A stretch of 64,000 nt of DNA from an uncultured Prevotella sp. (GTDB lineage: Bacteria; Bacteroidota; Bacteroidia; Bacteroidales; Bacteroidaceae): the NCBI GenBank assembly GCA_947165435.1, contig CAMVAI010000003.1:24548-88547 (forward strand), in the 5' to 3' direction. This document shows positions 38,572 to 46,973 of the stretch, piece after piece (positions within the stretch are counted from its first letter, which is position 1; each line of letters starts with the position of its first letter). The translations under genes were made by a program, and so were the position numbers. The notes beneath the pieces were generated by a model. That model was not told where the DNA came from. It did not search any database and worked only from the letters and a program-made list of their open reading frames with translations.

Positions 38572-39807
38572 ATGGCGTTAGTAAACATTCATTTCTTGAA
38601 TCTACAGAACAACTACTTGTTCGCTGACATAGCCAAGAAGGTCAATGCCTTCAAAGTGATGCATCCTAAGGCAGACGTCATCAGTCTTGGAATCGGTGAC
38701 GTCACTCAGCCGCTCTGTCCTGCCGTTGTAGAAGCCATGCACAAGGCGGTCGATGAGATGGCTACTGCCGATGGCTTCCGAGGGTACGGACCAGAACAAG
38801 GTTATGATTTCCTGCGTGAGGCTATCTTGAATAACGACTTTGCTCCGCGAGGTGTCCGTCTGAGTCTTAACGAGGTGTTTGTCAACGATGGTGCCAAAAG
38901 CGATACTGGTAATTTTCAGGAACTGCTTCATTGGGACAATTTCATTGGTGTCACCGACCCGATCTACCCGGTTTATATAGACTCGAACGTGATGATAGGT
39001 CGTTGCGGCACTTATCGTGACGGGCGCTGGACCAACGTGCGCTACATGCCCACTACGGCCGAAAATGGCTTTGTGCCAGAACCGCCTAAGGGACGTCCCG
39101 TGGATGTCATCTACCTCTGTTTTCCGAACAACCCTACAGGGACTGTCATCACTCGTCAGGAAATGCGCAAATGGGTGAACTACGCCCTGAAAAACGATGC
39201 GCTCATTCTTTTCGATGCTGCCTATCAGGCCTATATACAGGATCCGGACATTCCCCATAGCATCTACGAGATACGCGGAGCCCGCAAGTGTGCAGTAGAG
39301 TTTAGGTCGTTTTCCAAGACCGCAGGCTTTACGGGTGTGCGTTGTGGCTATACGATTGTGCCAAAGGATGTCAGCGTGGCTACTTTCGAGGGTGAGCGAA
39401 TATCCCTCAATCAACTATGGTTGCGCCGCCAGTGTACCAAGTTCAACGGCACAAGTTATATTTCCCAGCGGGCTGCCGAAGCCATCTATTCGCCCGAGGG
39501 TAAGAAGCAAGTGCAGCAGACCATCGACTACTATATGCAGAATGCTGCCCGGATGCTCCGTGTCTTGCGCAGTCTCGGCTTTGAAGTCTATGGAGGTGAG
39601 AATGCTCCCTATATTTGGATGCGAACGCCAGAAGGTACAACCTCCTGGAAATTTTTCGAACAACTTCTCTATGGCGCTAATGTCGTGTGTACTCCCGGCG
39701 TGGGCTTTGGTCCCAGCGGTGAAGGCTATGTGCGCTTTACCGCATTTGGCAGTCATGAGCGGACAGAAGAAGCACTACAACGAATATCTCATTGGAAAAA
39801 ACAATAG
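38572..39807 (+). CDS. dapL: LL-diaminopimelate aminotransferase
   Basis: 411 residues, fold type I aminotransferase. [42 protein letters not shown] and the PLP lysine in [17 protein letters not shown]. It makes LL-DAP from tetrahydrodipicolinate with glutamate as amino donor, skipping the acylated route; the product is the substrate of DapF just upstream. Typical of Bacteroidetes. Confidence 0.93.
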   Translation: MALVNIHFLNLQNNYLFADIAKKVNAFKVMHPKADVISLGIGDVTQPLCPAVVEAMHKAVDEMATADGFRGYGPEQGYDFLREAILNNDFAPRGVRLSLNEVFVNDGAKSDTGNFQELLHWDNFIGVTDPIYPVYIDSNVMIGRCGTYRDGRWTNVRYMPTTAENGFVPEPPKGRPVDVIYLCFPNNPTGTVITRQEMRKWVNYALKNDALILFDAAYQAYIQDPDIPHSIYEIRGARKCAVEFRSFSKTAGFTGVRCGYTIVPKDVSVATFEGERISLNQLWLRRQCTKFNGTSYISQRAAEAIYSPEGKKQVQQTIDYYMQNAARMLRVLRSLGFEVYGGENAPYIWMRTPEGTTSWKFFEQLLYGANVVCTPGVGFGPSGEGYVRFTAFGSHERTEEALQRISHWKKQ

Positions 39808-39832
39808 TCATTAACACAAAAACAAAACAATT

Positions 39833-42049
39833 ATGGAAACATTAAGATTTCAGGTTGTCGGAGAGGCATTCAAGAAGAAGCCTCTTGAAGTAAAAACGCC
39901 TAAAGAGCGCCCCGCTCAGTATTATGGAAGCAAGGTGTTCAACCGTGAAAAGATGTATAAGTACCTGTCTAAGGACGTGTACGAAAAAATGATTGACGTT
40001 ATGGAAAACGGTGCACGGCTGGACCGAAAGGTGGCTGACGAAGTGGCTGCCGGTATGAAGCAGTGGGCTACAGAAAACGGCGTGACGCACTACACCCACT
40101 GGTTTCAGCCGTTGACCGAGGGCACCGCCGAGAAACACGACTCTTTTATCGAGCATGACGGTAAGGGAGGTGTGGTCGAGGAGTTCAGCGGCAAATTGCT
40201 TGTTCAGCAAGAGCCCGATGCCTCATCGTTTCCCAGTGGAGGCATCCGCTCCACCTTTGAAGCCAGAGGCTATTCGGCCTGGGATCCTACGTCACCGGTA
40301 TTTATCATTGACGATACATTGTGTATTCCCACCGTATTTATATCTTATACCGGTGAGGCTCTAGACTATAAAGCACCGCTGCTCCGTGCCCTCCACGCTG
40401 TCAATGTAGCTGCTACTGAGGTGTGCCGTTACTTCGACCCCAGTGTGAGGAAAGTAACCTCAAACCTCGGATGGGAACAGGAATACTTCTTGGTCGATGA
40501 GGGACTGTATTCTGCGCGTCCGGACTTGTTGCTGACGGGGCGAACGTTGATGGGACACGATTCTGCGAAGAATCAGCAGATGGACGATCATTACTTTGGC
40601 GCTATACCCGAACGTGTGGCGGCTTTTATGCGTGAGTTGGAGATTGTCTCGCTCGAACTGGGCATCCCTTGTAAGACCCGTCACAATGAGGTGGCTCCTA
40701 ACCAGTTTGAGTTGGCACCTATTTTCGAGGAAACCAATCTTGCCGTTGATCATAATATGTTGCTTATGTCGCTGATGAAGCGCGTAGCTCGCAAGCATGG
40801 CTTCAGGGTGTTGCTCCATGAAAAACCATTCGCTGGCATCAACGGTTCTGGAAAACATAACAACTGGAGCCTATCGACAGACAATGGTGTACTGCTTCAT
40901 GCTCCAGGGAAGACACCGGAAGAAAACCTTCGTTTTGCCACCTTTATTGTTGAGACACTGATGGGCGTCTGGCGCCACAACGGACTGCTGAAGGCCAGCA
41001 TTATGAGCGCCACCAATGCTCATCGGTTAGGAGCTAACGAGGCACCCCCTGCAATCATCAGTTCTTTCCTTGGCAAGCAGGTTTCTGAGCTTTTAGACCA
41101 TATTGAGAGAGCCGATGTCAGTGATATCCTTGCGATGGCAGGTAAGCAAGGCCTGATGATGGATATCCCGGAGATTCCAGAACTCTTCATCGACAATACT
41201 GATCGCAACCGTACGTCGCCCTTTGCGTTCACGGGCAACCGCTTTGAGTTTCGTGCCGTCGGATCTGAAGCGAACTGTGCCTCGGCCATGATTGCGCTCA
41301 ACAGTGCTGTTGCCGAAGCCCTTGTGGACTTCAAGAAACGTGTGGATGCACGTATTCCAGAACTGGAGAAAAAGCTTGCAGGCACTGCTCATACTGCAAC
41401 CTTCCATGCCATCATTGACGTGCTCCGTGAGGATATCAAGACTTGTAAACCTATCCGTTTCGACGGCAACGGCTATAGTGACGAGTGGGTAGAGGAAGCA
41501 GCCAATCGCGGATTGGACGTTGAAAAGTCTTGTCCGAAAATCTTTGAACGCTATCTGGATGATTCGAGTGTTCAGATGTTTGAGAGTCTTGGCGTAATGA
41601 CAAGGAAAGAATTGGAGGCCCGTAACGAAGTGAAGTGGGAAACTTATACGAAGAAGATACAGATAGAAGCTCGTGTGCTCGGCGACCTCTCGATGAACCA
41701 TATCATCCCTGTTGCCACTTGCTATCAGACGCAGCTGTTGCAGAACATTGGCCACATGGCAGTAGTCTTTCCTATAGACACTGCTGATAAGCTCTCAGCT
41801 CGCAACAAGAAGATAATTCAGGAAATTGCCGAGCGTACCAGTGCAATCGAAAAAGGCGTTGAAGAGTTGGTTGAGGCTCGTAAGAAAGCAAATAAGATCG
41901 ATAATGAGCATATAAAGGCTATTGCCTATCACGACAGCGTGGAGCCTAAACTTGATATGATCCGCTATGAGATAGACAAGTTGGAATTGATTGTCGATGA
42001 CAGTCTGTGGCCACTGCCTAAATATCGTGAGTTGTTGTTCATCAGATAG
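39833..42049 (+). CDS. glnN: Type III glutamine synthetase
   Basis: 738 residues, the length of GSIII (other types are about 470). Motifs: ERPAQYYGSKVFNREKMYKY, GGIRSTFEARGYSAWDPTSP, NLGWEQEYFLVDEGLY, KTRHNEVAPNQFELAPIFEE and HEKPFAGINGSGKHNNWSL (ammonia/ATP site), and NRTSPFAFTGNRFEFRAVGS. It fixes ammonium onto glutamate. Last gene of the gltB, gltD, dapF, dapL, glnN run; with glnK/amtB opposite it completes the uptake-to-GOGAT pathway. Confidence 0.95.
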   Translation: METLRFQVVGEAFKKKPLEVKTPKERPAQYYGSKVFNREKMYKYLSKDVYEKMIDVMENGARLDRKVADEVAAGMKQWATENGVTHYTHWFQPLTEGTAEKHDSFIEHDGKGGVVEEFSGKLLVQQEPDASSFPSGGIRSTFEARGYSAWDPTSPVFIIDDTLCIPTVFISYTGEALDYKAPLLRALHAVNVAATEVCRYFDPSVRKVTSNLGWEQEYFLVDEGLYSARPDLLLTGRTLMGHDSAKNQQMDDHYFGAIPERVAAFMRELEIVSLELGIPCKTRHNEVAPNQFELAPIFEETNLAVDHNMLLMSLMKRVARKHGFRVLLHEKPFAGINGSGKHNNWSLSTDNGVLLHAPGKTPEENLRFATFIVETLMGVWRHNGLLKASIMSATNAHRLGANEAPPAIISSFLGKQVSELLDHIERADVSDILAMAGKQGLMMDIPEIPELFIDNTDRNRTSPFAFTGNRFEFRAVGSEANCASAMIALNSAVAEALVDFKKRVDARIPELEKKLAGTAHTATFHAIIDVLREDIKTCKPIRFDGNGYSDEWVEEAANRGLDVEKSCPKIFERYLDDSSVQMFESLGVMTRKELEARNEVKWETYTKKIQIEARVLGDLSMNHIIPVATCYQTQLLQNIGHMAVVFPIDTADKLSARNKKIIQEIAERTSAIEKGVEELVEARKKANKIDNEHIKAIAYHDSVEPKLDMIRYEIDKLELIVDDSLWPLPKYRELLFIR

Positions 42050-42141
42050 ACATTACCTGATAATCGCAAAAAGTGGGGACTTGAAATATCGTGTTTTGAG
42101 TCTCCATTCTTTTATTCAGTCATAAATGAATGAATGCCTAA

Positions 42142-42813
42142 TCAGAACACCTTGCCTGTGACGATGTTGATGAAAGTCTTGACGAGCAGCTTGGCATCGA
42201 ACCATAGCGAGCGGTGCTCCAGGTAGTAGAGGTCGAGCTCCAAGCGGCGCAGCATCTTCTCCATCGTGTCGGTATAGCCGTTGTAGAGTGTGGCATACGA
42301 CGTGACGCCGGGGCGCACCTGATAGAGATACACGTAGCGAGGGTCGTGCTGTATAATCTGGTCGATGTAGTATTTCCGCTCCGGTCGCGGGCCGATGAAT
42401 GCCATCTCGCCCTTGAAGACGTTCCACAGCTGTGGCAGTTCGTCAAGATGGTGCTCGCGCAGGAATTTTCCCACCTCCGTCATGCGTGTCTCCCGGTCGT
42501 GCTGGTAGAGGGCCGGTCCGTTTTTCTCGGCATCCATCTTCATGCTGCGGAACTTATAGATATAGAACGGTCGCCCGAAGCGGCCTATGCGCTCTTGCTT
42601 GAAGATGGCGGGGCCACCGTCTTCGCGCTTCACGGCAATATAGCAGACGAGGAAGAGCGGCGAGAAGACAATTAGGCAGATGAACGACGTGAACAGGTCG
42701 ATGAGCCGCTTGGTGTTGCGCTCAAACTCGTTCATCCCGTCTTTGATGAAACGAGGGTTATTCCTATCGCTGTTTAACTTGTATCTTACACTGGATTGTT
42801 CTTTCATGATCAT
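42142..42813 (-). CDS. Undecaprenyl-phosphate sugar-1-phosphate transferase
   Basis: Bacterial sugar transferase (WbaP/WcaJ C-terminal type). Start placed at MIMKEQSSVRYK (42813); the longer ORF adds about 37 residues that overlap the recF promoter region. One membrane segment (LIDLFTSFICLIVFSPLFLVC), then the catalytic part: KREDGGPAIFKQERIGRFGRPFYIYKFRSM, LPQLWNVFKGEMAFIGPRPE and YQVRPGVTSYATLY. It primes polysaccharide synthesis on the lipid carrier. It stands alone here; the rest of a capsule locus is not in the window. Confidence 0.88.
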   Translation of the reverse strand: MIMKEQSSVRYKLNSDRNNPRFIKDGMNEFERNTKRLIDLFTSFICLIVFSPLFLVCYIAVKREDGGPAIFKQERIGRFGRPFYIYKFRSMKMDAEKNGPALYQHDRETRMTEVGKFLREHHLDELPQLWNVFKGEMAFIGPRPERKYYIDQIIQHDPRYVYLYQVRPGVTSYATLYNGYTDTMEKMLRRLELDLYYLEHRSLWFDAKLLVKTFINIVTGKVF

Positions 42814-42907
42814 GCTATTTAATGATAAAACGCATGTCTCTGCGTTTTTATTGTATATTCCCACTATTTTTGTTGTTGAAATGCTTCCGTATGTCAGCGT
42901 TATTTCG

Positions 42908-42915
42908 TAATTTTG
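42908..42915 (+). promoter_or_regulatory. -7 box close to the recF start
   Basis: TAATTTTG fits TAnnTTTG only 8 bp before the ATG at 42924. If used, the recF mRNA would be leaderless or nearly so. Confidence 0.4.
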
Positions 42916-42923
42916 CAGGCGCA

Positions 42924-44048
42924 ATGATACTCAGGTCACTTTCCATACTGAACTACAAGAACATTAGCGAGGCTTCATTGAGCTTCTCGCCGAAGATGAA
43001 CTGCTTTATCGGTCATAACGGTGCGGGGAAAACCAACGTGCTCGATGCGGTGTACTACTTGTCGTTCTGCCGCTCGGCCACGAATCCCGTCGATGCTCAG
43101 GTGATACGCCACGACGAGCAGTACTGCATGATAGAGGGAAAATACGAGAACGAGCAGGGCGACGAGGAGCTGGTGTCGTGCGGCATGAAACGGGGCGTGA
43201 GGAAGCACTTCAAGCGTAACAAGAAGGAGTATAAGCGGCTGTCGGAGCATATCGGACTGATACCGCTGGTGGTGGTGGCCCCTGCCGACACGCTGCTGAT
43301 AGAGGGCGGCGGCGAAGAGCGGCGGCGGCTGATGGATGTGGTCATTTCGCAGTATGACCATTCGTATATTGACGCACTCGCCCGATATAACAATGCGCAC
43401 CAGCAGCGCAATACCCTGCTGAAGGCGGCCAGCGGTGACGAGAGGTCTGACGGCGGAGGCTACGACCCACTGCTCATGCAGCTGTGGGAGGAGCAGATGG
43501 CCGAGGCCGGCGAGACGCTGTACCGGAAGCGGGCGGCATTCGTGGACGAGCTGACGCCGGTGTTCCAACGATATTATGAGCAGATTTCCGGTGGCCACGA
43601 GCAGGTGGGGCTGCAGTATGTGTCGCATTGCCAGCGCGGCCCACTGTTGGAGGTCATCCAGCGCGACCGGCATAAGGACGTGGCGGTGGGCTACTCGCTG
43701 CACGGCGTACACCGCGACGACCTGGTATTTACCTTAGGCGGCCACCCCATGCGCCGTGAGGGTTCGCAAGGTCAGAACAAGACGTATGTCGTGGCGCTGA
43801 AGCTGGCTCAGTTCGAGTTTCTCAAGCGCACGGCATCGCAGACCACGCCGCTGCTGCTGCTGGACGACATCTTCGACAAGCTGGATGCCGACCGCGTGGA
43901 ACAGATCGTCCGCCTGGTGTCGGGCGACAGCTTCGGCCAGATATTCATCACCGACACCAACCGTGACCACCTGGACAGGATTCTCGCGGCGGCAGCCTTC
44001 GACCACAAGATTTTCCACGTCGCCGACGGGGTGATTACCGCTCAGTGA
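42924..44048 (+). CDS. recF: DNA replication/repair protein RecF
   Basis: 374 residues from MILRSLSILNYKNISEASLS. Walker A is CFIGHNGAGKTNVLDAVYYL; SQGQNKTYVVALKLAQFEFL is the signature region and LLLLDDIFDKLDADRVEQIV the Walker B/D-loop. An SMC-like ATPase that helps load RecA at gaps. The ORF-track start at 42822 is unlikely because it lies upstream of the promoter box and lacks RecF similarity. Confidence 0.93.
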   Translation: MILRSLSILNYKNISEASLSFSPKMNCFIGHNGAGKTNVLDAVYYLSFCRSATNPVDAQVIRHDEQYCMIEGKYENEQGDEELVSCGMKRGVRKHFKRNKKEYKRLSEHIGLIPLVVVAPADTLLIEGGGEERRRLMDVVISQYDHSYIDALARYNNAHQQRNTLLKAASGDERSDGGGYDPLLMQLWEEQMAEAGETLYRKRAAFVDELTPVFQRYYEQISGGHEQVGLQYVSHCQRGPLLEVIQRDRHKDVAVGYSLHGVHRDDLVFTLGGHPMRREGSQGQNKTYVVALKLAQFEFLKRTASQTTPLLLLDDIFDKLDADRVEQIVRLVSGDSFGQIFITDTNRDHLDRILAAAAFDHKIFHVADGVITAQ

Positions 44049-44064
44049 ACTATCATCAATTAGT

Positions 44065-44101
44065 CAAGCGAGGGCATAGTCTTTCTCTATGTCCTCGCTT
44101 G
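44065..44101. terminator. Terminator after recF
   Basis: CAAGCGAGGGCATAG, 7-nt loop, CTATGTCCTCGCTTG, with one G-T pair. It lies 16 bp after recF and before the antiparallel hypothetical gene. Confidence 0.7.
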
Positions 44102-44167
44102 GCTAATTTGGAGTGTCTGTCATTCTTCTTGCTGTAAAAGCGATACAATTCTATACTCTTCTAGTTA

Positions 44168-44503
44168 TCAAACCACCCACTCCGTGCTGACACGCCACGT
44201 AGTCTTATCCTCCCTCACCACCATTATCCTGCCGTCTGTCACGCGCCGCAGGGCCGGCAGCCAGCCAGCGCGTGGTGAGCCCAAGGACCTTGAACCATTA
44301 ACCTTGAACCCTGAACCAACCATCATCCCCGTCTCCCATACCTCCGACTCGTAGTCTTCCGGTCGCTCATCATTTCGCCCAAAGGGATACACCGTCAGCA
44401 CATACGCATCGCTCGCATCCACCATGTTCCTCGGATGCTCGTCCTCGAAGGCCCCACGCACATCTTCGCAAGATGTGTCAGTCACCTGTCCCCCTGACAC
44501 CAC
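44168..44503 (-). CDS. Hypothetical protein
   Basis: A 111-residue ORF, MVSGGQVTDTSCEDVRGAFE to RRVTDGRIMVVREDKTTWRV. No family recognised. A simple repeat (GGTTCAAGG/GGGTTCAAGG) contributes SGFKVNGSRSL in the middle, in frame. It could be real (the flanking peptide is non-repetitive and acidic/aromatic) or fortuitous. No promoter box was seen upstream. Confidence 0.35.
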   Translation of the reverse strand: MVSGGQVTDTSCEDVRGAFEDEHPRNMVDASDAYVLTVYPFGRNDERPEDYESEVWETGMMVGSGFKVNGSRSLGSPRAGWLPALRRVTDGRIMVVREDKTTWRVSTEWVV

Positions 44504-44602
44504 AAGAAAAGAAGTTCTGCCCTTTAATTTTAATGATTTTCATGGAAAATGGATGGAAAAAGGTTTCACAAGCCTTGTGAAAGTGAAATTTTTGGGTAAA
44601 AG

Positions 44603-44635
44603 TTGTTGTGGTTTAAATATTTTTTTGTACTTTTA
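44603..44635 (+). promoter_or_regulatory. Likely promoter of the leader before the Ter operon
   Basis: TTGTTG at 44603 and TACTTTTA (one mismatch to TAnnTTTG) at 44628-44635, in an AT-rich setting. No better promoter was found before the gene at 45181. Confidence 0.4.
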
Positions 44636-44639
44636 CAGC

Positions 44640-45060
44640 CGATTCTCGAAGTCATGATCATTCAGCAGCAGCGGACGTGTTCCGTTATCGCCCACAATGT
44701 GAATGACAGTCCACGCCGGGCAAAGAGAAGTTGATTCTTTCTGATGAGGCTAATCAAAGCGGGAAGGCAAGATGAGTTTATATACGATTCTATTGAGGTG
44801 GGAAAGAGAGTCACTACTTTATGTAGAAAGGCGTTTACTCAACGCTTCATCGCTACACTCCAAACTTCGAACACTTGGAATCCCTGTAGCAGATGTGGCA
44901 ATGGTAGATGTCCTCGGGATGTGTATATACGCATCCCCTTTCATGATAATGTATGTAGTAATACATTGCGTCTATTATCTGTAAGGGGTATGCTATATTC
45001 ATATCGGCGTGGGCTTCGAAGTTGCTTATCTTAACAGGGTGGCAAGTTCGAAGGCCAGGA
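44640..45060 (+). other. Noncoding leader or small-RNA region upstream of the Ter operon
   Basis: The 677-bp gap 44504-45180 holds only two overlapping, mutually exclusive ORFs (96 and 70 residues) with no recognisable protein features. With a promoter-like site before it and a terminator-like hairpin after it, it may be a long 5' leader or separate RNA. Confidence 0.3.
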
Positions 45061-45100
45061 GTGTGAGGTAAGTAACGGGTACGGATCTCACGCTTTTTTG
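45061..45100 (+). terminator. Terminator-like hairpin before the Ter operon
   Basis: GTGTGAG and CTCACGC arms (one G-T pair) around a 19-nt loop, followed by TTTTTT. It lies 80 bp before the first operon gene, so it could be an attenuator. Confidence 0.45.
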
Positions 45101-45180
45101 TATATCGTAGTCAGCTACACAGGTTTTAACATTCTTGCTGGAGATTCCAAGGACATTGGGGAAACCCACAAAAGAGTCTT

Positions 45181-46566
45181 ATGACATCAAAAAAACTGAC
45201 TATAAGAAAAAACATGTTCGGTTTGGCAACTGCCTTCATTATCGGATACGGATTAACGACCTCGTGTTGTAACAAGATACCTACTGATGACGGAGGGAAA
45301 TACATGACCTACATTGAAGAGTTTCACTATTCGAATTTCTTAAGAGGCACTGATGCCATCGAGTCAGGGAATCTTTCTATGTATGTAGATTATTCCACTT
45401 GTAATGTTCTTGGGCAGAATTCAGCTTTTTACCAGGCGCTTGTACCCTCTTGGGTGGCTGCAGCCAAAAACTATTATTCAATAAAAGGCGGTCAAATCAC
45501 AAAAGAAGAAGGAGCCACATTTAATTTGTTGCGCTCCATACAGAACGTGAATTTTGCTGATTTGAAAAGTGCCGTAGAGCAAATGGCAAACAGCAACTCA
45601 GAGTCTGTTCTTCTGACAGATGGTGAATACTTTCAGCCATCCATAGCAAAAGGGAACATCAACAATCCGTACATGGCCGATGCATTAAAAACTTGGCTGA
45701 AGAAAGGTCACGATATTTTCGTATTTAGCGAGCCATATAAAGAGCCTTGTCCATATCCAAATGGCCCTTTATATAACAAGAAGCGTTTCTATATTATATT
45801 TACAGATGTACGCTTGACCGATAATATCTATGACAGGATTATACAGACGGTAAAGTTGCAAAATTTTCAGGACGTAGAGATGTTTCACTTATCTGCAGAC
45901 CACCCATCACTTTCTGCAGAAGGAACAAGTACAAAAGTCAACGAGAATCTTAGTGCAGAGGTGAAGGGCTTTGGTTCTTTTGAGGCACAGGAATGGCCTA
46001 TAGACTGGAAGAACGGCATAGAACCACTAATTGTTAATGCGGTTAACCCTCAAACCGGAGAAGTGCTACCCAGCGGTGAGTCATTTACAGGTGGCCTGAA
46101 GGTTGACAGGAACAGTTTTGGTGGTTATCGAATCTCCGATGTAACTGCAAAAGTTTATAATATCAATCAAGAGTTTACGGATTTTTGCGCAGCAAAGCAA
46201 GCTGGCGAGAAGTATAAGACAAACATAACCCTAAATCCATTAGACAACTTTATCAAGATAGATGATAAAGAATTCAAAAAGCATGGCATCATCAATTTAT
46301 TCTTTGATAGCCAGATGTATACGCCTGACCCCGTTTTAAACGGATGTCCCTATAATTTCACAAAAGTCGATATATGTGTGTTAGGAGTGCAAGATATGTT
46401 TTCAAAGTTTGCCCATCAGTTTGAGTTCGACAGCATAGACATGCCCGGGCAAACCAATACCTCTGTAGCAGAGAGCATCAAACAGTGCCTTGCAGACCCC
46501 GACATCAAAGCTATGATTTCCACATGTCCGATATATACTATCTACATCAAGACACCAGAAAGATAA
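45181..46566 (+). CDS. Lipoprotein with vWA-like features, first gene of the Ter operon
   Basis: 461 residues. An N-terminal hydrophobic stretch (MFGLATAFIIGYGL) ends in TTSCCN, a lipobox-like site, so the protein is probably a membrane-anchored lipoprotein. LSMYVDYSTCN near residue 65-75 resembles the first strand and MIDAS loop of a von Willebrand A domain (DxSxS with the last Ser changed to Cys), and SVLLTDGEYF near 142 and HDIFVFSEPY near 178 fit later strands. vWA proteins are regular members of Ter gene clusters. The C-terminal half (from about 250) is unassigned. The vWA reading is by motif only. Followed by a membrane protein 17 bp downstream. Confidence 0.6.
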   Translation: MTSKKLTIRKNMFGLATAFIIGYGLTTSCCNKIPTDDGGKYMTYIEEFHYSNFLRGTDAIESGNLSMYVDYSTCNVLGQNSAFYQALVPSWVAAAKNYYSIKGGQITKEEGATFNLLRSIQNVNFADLKSAVEQMANSNSESVLLTDGEYFQPSIAKGNINNPYMADALKTWLKKGHDIFVFSEPYKEPCPYPNGPLYNKKRFYIIFTDVRLTDNIYDRIIQTVKLQNFQDVEMFHLSADHPSLSAEGTSTKVNENLSAEVKGFGSFEAQEWPIDWKNGIEPLIVNAVNPQTGEVLPSGESFTGGLKVDRNSFGGYRISDVTAKVYNINQEFTDFCAAKQAGEKYKTNITLNPLDNFIKIDDKEFKKHGIINLFFDSQMYTPDPVLNGCPYNFTKVDICVLGVQDMFSKFAHQFEFDSIDMPGQTNTSVAESIKQCLADPDIKAMISTCPIYTIYIKTPER

Positions 46567-46583
46567 ACTAAAACAAAAAAAAC

Positions 46584-46970
46584 ATGACACCAATAACAAA
46601 TTTGCCTCAGTTGCAACAGTTGATGAACAGCACTATGATTTACGCTGTCATCGTCGGTCTCGTGGCCGTTATCATTTCCCTTGCAGTAGCTAATATGTTT
46701 CCGTGGGAAGGCGGTAATGACAAGTCGTATGTAAAAAGAAGGATTGCCTTTGTCATCATTGGCCTTGTAGCTATCCTTGGTTTTTGGCTTTACAATGACC
46801 TTGTAGTGGTTGGGAATATCAGAAATGCCGGTTTCCAGAATATGTTTAAGGCATGTAACCTGAAGTGCATTTTCATCAATGCAGGTGTATATTTGGTTGC
46901 AAGCGTAGCTTTGATGCTCACGTTCCGCCATTCTAAATTTGGTTCCATTTTAGGTAAAGAAAAGAAATAA
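46584..46970 (+). CDS. Small three-helix membrane protein
   Basis: 128 residues with three membrane segments: MIYAVIVGLVAVIISLAVAN, RIAFVIIGLVAILGFWLYND and CIFINAGVYLVASVALMLTF; the tail is basic (GKEKK). No family recognised. It ends 3 bp before the tubulin-like gene, so it is presumably a membrane partner of that protein. Confidence 0.7.
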   Translation: MTPITNLPQLQQLMNSTMIYAVIVGLVAVIISLAVANMFPWEGGNDKSYVKRRIAFVIIGLVAILGFWLYNDLVVVGNIRNAGFQNMFKACNLKCIFINAGVYLVASVALMLTFRHSKFGSILGKEKK

Positions 46971-46973
46971 CTT

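Noticed and set aside
42822-42923. Longer recF start
   Set aside because: The extra hydrophobic N-terminus is unlike RecF and lies upstream of the TAATTTTG box; MILRSLSILNYKN is the normal RecF start.
44744-45034. 96- and 70-residue ORFs before the Ter operon
   Set aside because: They overlap in different frames, have no recognisable features and lie in a probable leader.
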